The notes under the pieces were generated by a model. The model did not search any database. It saw nothing but the letters and a program-made list of their open reading frames with translations, and was not told where the DNA came from. Shown here in pieces: positions 34,901 to 44,100 of a DNA stretch of 54,214 nt. The stretch spans positions 1 through 54,214 of the forward strand of contig CAIUUR010000273.1 in NCBI GenBank assembly GCA_903902345.1, read 5' to 3'. The position numbers and the translations under genes were made by a program. This DNA is from an uncultured Geobacteraceae bacterium (GTDB lineage: Bacteria > Desulfobacterota > Desulfuromonadia > Geobacterales > CAIOGM01). Every line of letters begins with the position of its first letter. The stretch's first letter is position 1.

Positions 34901-37900
34901 TCCCTGCGGGTTACCCGGGAGAGCATGGCGGTGCTGCAGAAGATGCAGGAGGATACCGCCCAGCTTCACCGCCGGTTTCTGGAAGGTCAGGAGGCGGCCG
35001 CCCGGACCATCCAGAGCCTTCTGGACCAGCAGAGCCGGTTGCTCCATGGCGGCTCTCCTGTTTCCTCTGCCGTGACGGCTCCCTTCGTTGCGCCACCGGT
35101 GGTCACTTCTCCGCTGCTGCCGGCAGCTACTCTTCCCGTGACTCCCCCTGCTACCGCTCTCTCCGTTCCCTCCGTTCCTGTTGCCGTCACCTCCAACGTG
35201 ACTGACGTCCTCCTGGCCACCGTGGGCGAGAAGACCGGCTACCCGGTTGAAATGCTGGAGCTGGAGATGGGGCTGGATTCTGATCTGGGGATCGATTCCA
35301 TCAAGCGGGTGGAGATACTGTCGGCCCTCCAGGAGCGTCTCCCCGCCGCGCCGGTCATCGGTCCGGAGCAGATGGGGAACCTCCGGACTCTGGCGGATAT
35401 CGCCGCGTTCCTCACTGTCGGCGCCGGTGGTGACTCTGCCGAACATCGGTCCGATTCGTCCCATCGGTCCGATTTGTTGCCCGGCGTCACCAACGTCCTC
35501 CTGGCCACCGTCAGCGAGAAGACCGGTTATCCGGTGGAGATGCTGGAGCTGGAGATGGGGCTGGATTCGGACCTGGGAATCGACTCCATCAAACGGGTGG
35601 AGATCCTTTCGGCCCTCCAGGAGCGGCTTCCCGCGGCGCCGGTCATCGGCCCGGAGCAGATGGGGAACCTCCGGACTTTGGGGGATATCGCTGCATTTCT
35701 TGGCGCCGGTACCGCCTGCGCCGGGGCGACTCAGCCGTCGCCCCGGCAGGATATTCCGGAAATTCCGCTGGCCGAGATTCATTCTTCCCCTGCCGGAACC
35801 GTCAACCGGAGCGGAGTCATTCCTTTTTCCCTCGACCCCTCTCTTCTGACGCTGGCAACGGCCGGGAGCGGTGAATTTTGGGTCACCGAAGATGGCTCCC
35901 CCTTTGCGGGGGAACTGGCCAAGCTCATCAGGGGACGGGGGCAGGCGGTTCGTCTGGTGGATCTGACGACGGCGGAAGAGGCTGCCCCGGCTGCGGATAT
36001 CTCCGGCCTCGTCATCATAACCCCCCATGCCCGCGCCGACGAAGGGTTTCTGGAAGATGCCTTCCTCCTCCTGAAGAGCGCCGCGCCGGCTCTTCGCCGT
36101 GCTGCGGCCGGGGGGGGGGCGATCTTTGCCACAGTGTCGCGTCTGGATGGTTCCTTCGGGTTTGGTTCGGGCCCATCCCTGGTCGATCCCCTCTCCGGAG
36201 GGTTGGCCGGTCTGGCCAAGACCGCTGCGTGTGAATGGCCGGAGGTCTCCTGCAAGGCCATCGATCTGGGAGGGTTCTCTTCGGGGATCATGGAGGCCGA
36301 TGCGGTGGCGGGGGAACTCTTTACCCCCGGTCCGGTGGAGGTTGGAGTGACTCCCGGGGGAAGGATCGCTCTCCGGCTTGCTCCCCTTCCGCCATCCCCA
36401 CCCCCGGCAACCGCTCCTGCTCAGCCCGGAGAGGTGATCATCGTCACCGGAGGTGGTCGCGGGGTAACGGCTGCGGCGTCGGTGGCCCTGGCGTCGGCGT
36501 ACCGGCCGCTCCTGGTCCTCCTGGGGAGAAGTCCCGAACCGGGGGAAGAACCGGCGTGGCTTGCGTCCCTCACCGAAGAGTCACCCATCAAGCGGGCCAT
36601 CCTGGGCCATGCGGGGGAAAAACTCTCGCCACGGGAGATCGAGGCACGCTACCAGGCCGTACTGGCAGGAAGGGAGCTTTGCACCACCCTGGCCCGTATC
36701 CAGGCGATGGGAGGGAAGGCGCTTTACCGCTCTCTGGATATCCGTGATGCCGGGGCGGTGGCCGACCTGCTGACCGAGATTCGCCGGGATCACGGCCCGA
36801 TCCGCGGTATCGTGCATGGCGCCGGCGTTCTGGCCGATCGCCTCATCATCGACAAGAGCCGGGACCAGTTCGCGGCGGTCTTCGGCACCAAGGTTTCCGG
36901 GCTCCGGAACCTTCTGGCCGAAACGGCGGGGGATGACCTCCGTTTCATTGCCCTCTTCGCCTCCACCACCGGCCGTTTGGGCCGTACCGGTCAGGCGGAT
37001 TATGCCGTGGCCAACGAGGTCCTCAACAAGCTGGCCCAGACCGAGGCACGACGTCGCCCCGGCTGCCGGACAGTGAGCATCAACTGGGGCCCCTGGGACG
37101 GCGGGATGGTTACCCCGGCCCTGAAAAAGCTCTTTGCCGGGGAGGGGGTCGGTCTCATCGGCCTCGCCCAGGGTGGAGATTTTCTGGTGCGGGAGCTGGC
37201 AGCAGGAGACGGGCCGGTGGAGGTGGTGGCCCTCTCCGGAAACGGCGACGTTAACGCCGCCCGACCCGATTCACCCCCCTCGCAACCGCTTACCGAGGCG
37301 CTGGCGCTGAACCTCACCCTGGAGGAGTACCCTTTTCTCCGCTCCCACGTTATGGACGGCAAGGCCGTGGTTCCCATGGCGGTGATCGTGGAGTGGCTGG
37401 CCCATGGAGCGCTTCATGGTAATCCGGGGTTCCGTTTTCACGGGTTCAACGATCTCCGTATCTGCAAGGGGGTCGTCTTTGACCGGCAGACTCCCTGTAC
37501 TCTCCGGATCATGGCGGGAAGGGCGGCCCGTCGTGAATCGTTCCACCTGGTGCCGGTGGAGCTCCGAAGCGCCGACTCTCTTCTCCACGCCCGTGCCGAG
37601 ATCATCCTGGCAACGCGGCTTCCCGAGGGGATTCGCTCCATCGGCGACCTTCCGGCGGGGAGTTGCGGTTCTCTCCAGGGGGAAATCTACGTTCGGGAGC
37701 GGTTGTTTCATGGTCCCGATCTGCAGGGGATAGAGCAGGTGCTCAACTGTTCCCCCAAGGGGATCACTGCCCTGGTGAAGGGGGCGCCCAAGCCATCGGC
37801 CTGGATCAACCGGCCGCTGAGGAGCGACTGGCTTGCCGATCCTCTGGTGATGGACAGCGCTTTCCAGATGATGATCCTCTGGAGCCTTGAGCAGTTCGCC

Positions 37901-38146
37901 GCCGGTTCACTCCCCACTTTCGCCGCACGCTATCGTCAGTTCACCGATTCCTTCCCCCGGGACGGGGTTCAGGTGGTGATTCGGGTGACGTCCGAACGGG
38001 AACATGGCGCCACCGCCGACATGGAGTTCCTCGACCGGCAGACGGGAAAACTGGTGGCTCGCCTCAACGGGTACGAGTGTGTCATTGACCCCTCTCTGCA
38101 GCGGGCCTTTCGCCATAATCAGCTCCCCCGGCTGGGAGCCGCCTGA
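31907..38146 (+). CDS. pfaA: PfaA-like iterative synthase: KS-AT-ACP-ACP-KR-DH
   Basis: 2079 residues, GTG start. KS at ~15-470: Cys221 in DAACASS, His356 in EAHGTGT, His394 in IGHTKAAAG, so active. AT at ~580-920: FLFPGQGAQYTGM and GHSYGE with Ser683. A repeat-derived linker lies at ~945-993. Two ACPs of 96-residue period have phosphopantetheine serines Ser1131 and Ser1227 (LGIDSIKRVEIL). KR starts near 1510 (VIIVTGGGRGVTAAASVALA; catalytic part ASTTGRLGRTGQADYAVANE). A C-terminal hotdog/DH domain has His1814 (LRSHVMDGKAVVP). Pfa enzymes build polyunsaturated chains from malonyl units. Only two ACPs, fewer than the five or more of marine Shewanella enzymes. Two bases separate it from the next gene. 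Confidence 0.93.
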   Translation: MTTHAAPSDPVRPAVTTPAVPLAIIGIGCLFPGAADPTTYWANIREGIDAITDIPATHWKVEEYFDQDQKSPDRTYGRRGGFISPVPFNPLEFNIPPNILEAIDSSQLLGLVAAGQALRDAGYGPEREYDRSRASVILGVTGAMELVVPLGARLGHPRWRAALKEAGVADAVADDVVQRIADSYVEWQENSFPGLLGNVVAGRISKQYDLGGTNCVVDAACASSFSALHLAGMELATGKADMVVTGGIDTFNDIFMYMCFSKTPALSPTGDAKPFDAAADGTILGEGLGIVVVKRLADAERDGDRIYAVIRGVGSSSDGRGDAIYAPSPGGQKKALRDAYQRSGVTPESIGLLEAHGTGTRVGDAVEVNALRDVYGVAQSPWCALGSVKSQIGHTKAAAGAAGLIKTALALHHKVIPPTIKVTTPLGEVTGKGTPFYLTTEKRPWLPSGGMPRRAAVSAFGFGGSNFHTVLEEYRPVKGTADWDGTIQIIPFSGASTGELESALTALSAELPWNGIRDLAAMARREFDPAAPCRLALVVERERTNLATLTGNARKLLRGNSSSSWQTPDGAFFAAGEPSGKLAFLFPGQGAQYTGMLRDLACSFPQVFSSLAEADAGYGIPEGLRLSDRIYPPTPFSSQGKELQEEELRATDVAQPAIGAVSLGALRLLDSFGLVPEAAAGHSYGELTALCAAGVVDGESFYHLSRLRGRLMAAGAGDRGGMVAVPAPLALVEQALAEEGLDLVVANRNAPSQAVLSGSSAEIERAVVLLAARRLACKRLPVAAAFHSPLVADAAEPFREALADITFSLARIPVYANSIAAPYPEDEGAAKALLAGQLARPVEFVAEIEALYASGMSTFVEVGPGARLTGLVKAILGERNHLALALDASGGKRSGIADLARLLAQLAVIGHPVRLDLWDADYRPTPPATGKKPVMTVPLCGANYVKPKAKRPGVVTRDSGLGSSNLDRLTLNPEPRTPSLASNLEPRTPNLEPAFLAESLRVTRESMAVLQKMQEDTAQLHRRFLEGQEAAARTIQSLLDQQSRLLHGGSPVSSAVTAPFVAPPVVTSPLLPAATLPVTPPATALSVPSVPVAVTSNVTDVLLATVGEKTGYPVEMLELEMGLDSDLGIDSIKRVEILSALQERLPAAPVIGPEQMGNLRTLADIAAFLTVGAGGDSAEHRSDSSHRSDLLPGVTNVLLATVSEKTGYPVEMLELEMGLDSDLGIDSIKRVEILSALQERLPAAPVIGPEQMGNLRTLGDIAAFLGAGTACAGATQPSPRQDIPEIPLAEIHSSPAGTVNRSGVIPFSLDPSLLTLATAGSGEFWVTEDGSPFAGELAKLIRGRGQAVRLVDLTTAEEAAPAADISGLVIITPHARADEGFLEDAFLLLKSAAPALRRAAAGGGAIFATVSRLDGSFGFGSGPSLVDPLSGGLAGLAKTAACEWPEVSCKAIDLGGFSSGIMEADAVAGELFTPGPVEVGVTPGGRIALRLAPLPPSPPPATAPAQPGEVIIVTGGGRGVTAAASVALASAYRPLLVLLGRSPEPGEEPAWLASLTEESPIKRAILGHAGEKLSPREIEARYQAVLAGRELCTTLARIQAMGGKALYRSLDIRDAGAVADLLTEIRRDHGPIRGIVHGAGVLADRLIIDKSRDQFAAVFGTKVSGLRNLLAETAGDDLRFIALFASTTGRLGRTGQADYAVANEVLNKLAQTEARRRPGCRTVSINWGPWDGGMVTPALKKLFAGEGVGLIGLAQGGDFLVRELAAGDGPVEVVALSGNGDVNAARPDSPPSQPLTEALALNLTLEEYPFLRSHVMDGKAVVPMAVIVEWLAHGALHGNPGFRFHGFNDLRICKGVVFDRQTPCTLRIMAGRAARRESFHLVPVELRSADSLLHARAEIILATRLPEGIRSIGDLPAGSCGSLQGEIYVRERLFHGPDLQGIEQVLNCSPKGITALVKGAPKPSAWINRPLRSDWLADPLVMDSAFQMMILWSLEQFAAGSLPTFAARYRQFTDSFPRDGVQVVIRVTSEREHGATADMEFLDRQTGKLVARLNGYECVIDPSLQRAFRHNQLPRLGAA
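34768..34885. repeat. Heptamer tandem arrays inside pfaA
   Basis: Three units CGTGACT/CGTGACT/CGGGACT (34768-34788), then at 34818-34885 nine units of the CGAACCT type with one 5-base partial. They encode the AT-ACP linker, where three units give seven residues (NLEPRTP). Because the unit is 7 bases, gain or loss of one unit would shift the frame. Confidence 0.9.
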
Positions 38147-38148
38147 AG

Positions 38149-41100
38149 ATGCCGTACACCGGAACCGTGGCGGTGGTGGGGATCGGCGGCATTTTCCCTG
38201 ATGCTCCGGAGCTTGACCTCTTCTGGGAGAATATTCGCTCCGGCCGTAGCGCCGTCCGGGATGTTCCGGCCGGTCGCTGGTCCGTCCCGGCGGAGGGGGT
38301 CTATTCCCCCGAAATCGCTCTTCCGGACCACGTCTACTCCCGCCGCGGCTGCTTCCTGAATGATCTTCCTCCGTTCACTCCTCCCCCGGGATCGGCTCTG
38401 AAGCCGGAGCTTCTGGCCGGCCTGGACCCGCTTTTCCACCTGCTGCTTCATGCCGGGCAACGAGCCTTTATTGACGGGATCACCGCACCGCTGGATCTCT
38501 CCCGCGTGGGGGTAATCATCGGCAACCTGGCTCTCCCCAGCGAGGGGGCGGCGCTTCTGGCACGACAGACAGTGGGGAGGACCTTTGCCGAAAAGCTCCT
38601 GGGGCGTTCGGTGGATTACGGCGTCACCAATCCCCTGAACCGCTATGTGGCCGGCCTCCCCGCCGGCATCCTGGCCCAGGCGTTGGGGCTGGGGGGGGGC
38701 TCCTTCACCCTGGATGCCGCCTGCGCCTCCTCCCTGTACGCCATCAAGCTGGCGGCGGACGAACTCCTTGCCGGTCGGGCCGACGCCATGCTCAGTGGCG
38801 GCCTCTCCCGACCAGACCCCCTTTATACCCAGATGGGTTTTTCCCAGCTCCGTGCCCTTTCCAAACGGGGAATCTGTTCCCCCTTTGACACTGCCGGCGA
38901 CGGTCTGGTGGTGGGGGAGGGGGCCGGGCTCTTCCTCCTCAAGCGGACGGGGGACGCCCTGGCCCATGGGGACCGGATCTACGGGATCATTCGGGGGATC
39001 GGCCTGGCCAATGACGTGGGGGGGAGTCTCCTCGCCCCCCTCTCCGAGGGACAGCTTCGGGCCATGCGCGCCGCCTACGAACAGGCAGGCTGGACGCCCC
39101 GGGATGTGGATCTCGTGGAGTGTCACGCCACCGGCACCCCGGTGGGAGACGCGGTGGAGGTGGCCAGTCTCAAGGAGCTTTGGGGAGATCCTTCGGCCGG
39201 GGGGGAACGGTGTGTCCTCGGCTCCGTCAAATCCAACATCGGCCATCTTCTCACCGCCGCCGGCGCCGCAGCCCTCACCAAGGTATTGCTGGCCATGGTG
39301 GGAGAAACTCTTCCCCCCACCGCCTGCTTCACGGCTCCGCAACCGGGGATGATGCTGGAGCAGAGTCCCTTCCGGGTACTCACATCGCCGGAGCCGTGGC
39401 TTCGTCGGGGTGAGGGGATTCCCCGGCGGGCGGCCGTCAGTGCCTTCGGCTTTGGCGGTATCAACGCCCATCTCCTCGTGGAGGAGTGGATCGACGGTTG
39501 TTCTCCCCAGAGTCGGCGCAGGCCCACCGCCCCTACGGAGCCACCCGAACCGGTCGCTGTCGTGGGGATGGACGCCCGCTTCGGTCCCTGGCAGTCACTC
39601 CGGGCGTTTCAGGAACGGGTGCTGGGTGGAAGGAAGGGGGATCTTGCCACCCCTCCCCGTCGTTGGTGGGGGGCGGAGCAGGGTTCCCGGTTCCGGGGAG
39701 AGGGGACTCCCTTTGCCGGTTTCTATCTGGACGAGGTGGCAGTGGCGGCGGAACAGTTCCGCATCCCTCCCCGGGAGCTGGAAGAGATGCTTCCCCAGCA
39801 GCTCCTCATGCTGCAGAGTGCGGCGGCCGCCATGGCCGATGCCGGTTTGGGCCGGGAGGGGAACCTCCGGACCGGGCTCTTCATCGGCATCGCCCTGGAT
39901 CTCAACAGCACAAATTTCAGCCACCGTTGGTCCCTGGCGGGGGAAGCCGGGGAATGGGCCGCCGAGCTGGGACTCCACCTGACCCCTTCTCAGTTGAGCG
40001 ACTGGACCGCCCGACTTCGTGACGCCGCTGGTCCTCCCCTCACCGCCAACCGGACCATGGGTGCGCTGGGGAGCGTCGTGGCCAGCCGCATCGCCCGGGA
40101 GTTCAAGGTGGGGGGACCCAGTTTCACCCTCTCCAGCGAGGAGTGTTCCGGCATCCGCTCTCTGGCAACGGCAGTTTCCCTTCTCCGGAAGGGGGATATC
40201 GACCGGGCGCTGGTGGGGGGGGTGGATTTTGCCGGTGACCTCCGGGCGGTGCTGGGTCACCATGCCGGGCGCCCCTTTTCCCCCGGCGGGCGCTCTTTGC
40301 CGTTCTCCACTCAGGCCGACGGGAGTATTGTTGGTGAAGGTGGGGCGGCGGTGGTTCTCAAGCGGCTCTCCGACGCCCGGCGGGACGGGGACCGGATCTA
40401 TGCGGTCATCCGGGGGATCGGCGTGGCCGGAGGAGATACGATCGTTCCGGACGAAGCGACCTACGTCCGTGCCCTGGGTCGGGCCTACGCCGAAGCGGGG
40501 GTCTCCCCCTCCACGGTCACCTATCTTGAGGCCCACGGCGCCGGTCACCCGGCATCGGACGAGATGGAGTCAACGGCACTGGGCTCCTTCTTTGGTGCGG
40601 GAGATACTCCTCTCCGTTCCTGCGCCGTCTCTGCTCTTGCCGGAGAGATCGGCCATACCGGCGCCGTTGCAGGGCTGGCCTCTCTGGTGCGGGGGTGTCT
40701 GGCACTGTACCAGGAGCTCATCCCTCCCTGCCGGGGCGCAGCGGCCCCACTACCCCGGCTTTCCGGCGCCGGCCCCCTCTTTCTCCCTGCCACCCCCCGT
40801 TACTGGCTGCGCAACCGGGCCGAAGGTCCCCGCCGGGCGGGGGTGAGCGTCTTTGGCGTTGACGGGAACTGTGCCCACCTGATCCTGGAAGGGTGGGATC
40901 AGGAGCATCCTCGCAATGGTGATGAGCGGTTGGCGCCGATGGGGGGGGGTGAGGAGCAGCTCTTCGTACTCACCGGAGGGTCGCCGGCCGAGTTGTCCCG
41001 GGAACTGGAGCTACTTCGCCGGGAACAGGGTGGAGAGCACGATCTGGGATGTCTGGCCCGCCGGTGGTACGGCAGGAAAGAGGGGGAACCGGTGGCCGGG

Positions 41101-44100
41101 TTGGCGCTTTCCCTGGTTGCCCGGAGTTTGGAAGAGCTGGCGGAACTCCTTGATCTTGGGGAGGAGGCGCTTGCCGTCGGTGAGGTGCCGGCATCACCAC
41201 CGGCGCTGCGTGACCGGCTCTTCTACCGTACGACCCCCCTTGGCCGTCAGGGAAAGGTCGCCTTCGTTTTCCCCGGTTCGGGTAATCACTACCCCGGTAT
41301 GGGAGCAGAGCTCTCCGCCCGCTGGCCGGAGATTTACCGGCAGCAGGACAGGGAAAACCGATTCCTTAAAAGTCAGTTCCAGCCGGAACTCTTCTGGAAC
41401 GGCGCCCCGCAACGTCTGTTGGACGCCGATTCCCGGGCTGTCATCTTCGGTCAGGTCGCCGTCGGCTGCGCGGTCAGCGACCTGGTCAGGAGTTTCGGCG
41501 TCGCCCCCCAGGGAGTTATCGGCTATAGCCTGGGAGAGTCCGCAGGGCTCCTTGCTCTGCATGCCTGGGAGGAACGGGACGTGATGCGGGAGCGGATGGA
41601 GGAATCCACCCTCTTTACCCGGGAGTTGGCCGGCGAATGCCGGGCGGCCCGTCGGGCTTGGGCTCTTCCGGAGGGGGAGCAGGTACTCTGGAGCATCGGC
41701 GTGGTGGATACCCCCGCACCCCGGCTCCGTGAAGCCTTGCTGCGCTATCCCCGGGTTTATCTCCTCATTATCAACACGCAGGATGAGTGCGTGGTGGGAG
41801 GTGATGCCGGTTCCGTCAGTACGCTGGTGGAGTCGCTGGGGTGCCGCTTCTACCCTCTTGCCGGCGTTACCACGGTCCACTGCCCGGTGGCGCGGGAGGT
41901 GGCCGAACCGTACCGGGCGCTCCATCTTTTTCCCACGGCCCCGCCGGTGGGGGTCACCTTCTACAGCGGAGCCTGGGGGGGAGCCTACCTCCCCGACCGG
42001 GAACGTGCCGCCGACGCCATTCTTGCCCAGGCTCTGGAGGGGATCGATTACCCGGCGGTGATCAATGCCGCCTATGACGACGGTGTGCGTCTCTTTCTGG
42101 AAATGGGTCCGAGTGGTTCCTGCAGCCGGATGATAAACCGGATACTGGCCGGACGCCCCCATCTGGCTCGACCGGTGGTTACTTCCGGCCAGGAGCCGGT
42201 GTCGGCCGTTCTCCGGTTCCTGGCCCAGCTGGCCAGCGAGCGAGTTCCCCTGGATTTCTCATTACTACACGTCGCACGTTCGGCGCCGGTACTCTCCGGA
42301 GCGAAACAGCTGATACGGATCATTCCCGGCGGCGCACCGTATCTCCTGCCGGACCCTCCGGTACGCACCTCCCCCACCAATCCTGAGTCGTCCCTGGAGG
42401 TGGTTCTCAGCGGCTTTGCTGCGGCGCAGGATGCGCGGATCATGGCCCACGCCGCCTACCTGACTGCTTCCCAGGGGCTCGCTTGTGCCATGGCGGAAGC
42501 CCTGGCGCTGCAGGCGTGTTTGGTGGCGGCGCTGGGGGGCGAACACTCCCCTCCGGCTTCCGGTCACCCTCTACCCCAGGGAGAGGATGACCAGAGGGGA
42601 CGTGTCGCCTTCCACCGGGAGCTCTGTCTGGAATTTGCCCGGGGTTCGGTGGCCCGGGTGCTGGGGCCGGAGTTTGCCCTGGCTGACTCCTTTCCCACCC
42701 GGGTGCGGCTCCCCGACGAGCCGCTCATGCTGGTGGACCGGATTGTCAGGGTGGAGGGGGAGGCACGCTCCATGACCAGTGGTCGGGTGGTAACGGAGCA
42801 CGACATTCACCCCGGCGCCTGGTATCTGGATGGGGGGCGGATTCCAACCTGCATCGCCGTAGAGGCGGGGCAGGCGGATCTCTTCCTTTCGGGGTACCTG
42901 GGGATCGACTTCATCACCAAGGGGATGGCGGTTTACCGACTCCTGGACGCGGTGGTCACCTTTCATCGGGGGCTCCCCGGACCGGGGGAGAGCATCAGCT
43001 ATGACATCCGGATAGAGCGGTTCTTCCGCCAGGGGGGTACTCATCTCTTTCGCTTCTTCTTCGAGGCTACGGTGAACGGAGAGCCGCTCCTTTCCATGAC
43101 GGACGGTTGTGCCGGTTTCTTCACCGCTGGTGAGCTGGCTGCGGGGAAGGGGATAGTTCGGCCCCTCCTGGATATCCGCCCCCAGACGGGGATTCTCCCT
43201 GACGACTGGCGAGAGCTGGTCCCCATGGGTCGGGAGCGATACGACGCCGGGGAGCTGGACCGGCTCCGGAACGGGGATCTGGTCGGTTGTTTTGGCGAAC
43301 CCTTTGCCGGACTACCCCTGGTACATCCCCTTACCATCCCCGGGGGGAGGATGCGGCTGGTCCACCGGGTGTCGGAGCTGGACCCTGCCGGCGGGCGCTG
43401 CGGCCTCGGCTTCATCCGGGCCGAGGCGGATATCCATCCCGATGACTGGTTCATCACCTGTCATTTTGTGGATGACCGGGTCATGCCCGGCACCCTCATG
43501 TACGAGTGCTGTCTCCATACCCTCCGAATCTTCCTCCTTCGCAGGGGGTGGGTAGCGGAGAGCGTGGGAGCGGCATGGGAGCCGGTGCCGGGGGTTGCCA
43601 GCCGTCTATGCTGCCGGGGGCAGGTCCTGGAGTCGACCAGGGTGGTAACCTACGAAGTAACGGTGCGTGAGCTTGGCTACCGGCCGGAACCCTACGCCGT
43701 GGTGGATGCCCTCATGTATGCCGACGGCAAACCCATCGTCGAGATCACCAGTATGTCGGTTCGCCTGATCGGGAGCAGCAGGGAGACGTTGCAGGCGCTC
43801 TGGAGTAACCGGGGGACCCATCCTCACCCCGTTCCCCCCGTTGAATCCAACTTCCTCCCCCTTCAAGGGGGAGGCCAGGAGGGGGATGGGGTTCCCGGAC
43901 TCAAACCGGCGCTCTACACCAAGGAACAGATTCTGGCCTACAGTAACGGCAATCCCTCCCAGGGATTTGGCGAACCGTACCGGATCTTCGACGAAGGGAG
44001 GAAGATCGCCCGTCTTCCCGGCCCCCCCTTTCAGTTTATGGACCGGGTCACTGCTGTTGGCGGAGAGCCGTGGCGGATGCAGGCCGGCGCCCTGGCCGAG

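Noticed and set aside
34811-36028. 405-codon minus-strand frame over the ACP region of pfaA
   Set aside because: Its internal repeats mirror the duplicated ACPs and heptamers on the other strand; not a gene.
38119-39471. Long minus-strand frame inside the PfaC-like gene
   Set aside because: Antisense shadow of the KS domain; Gly/Pro/Arg-rich with no recognisable motif.
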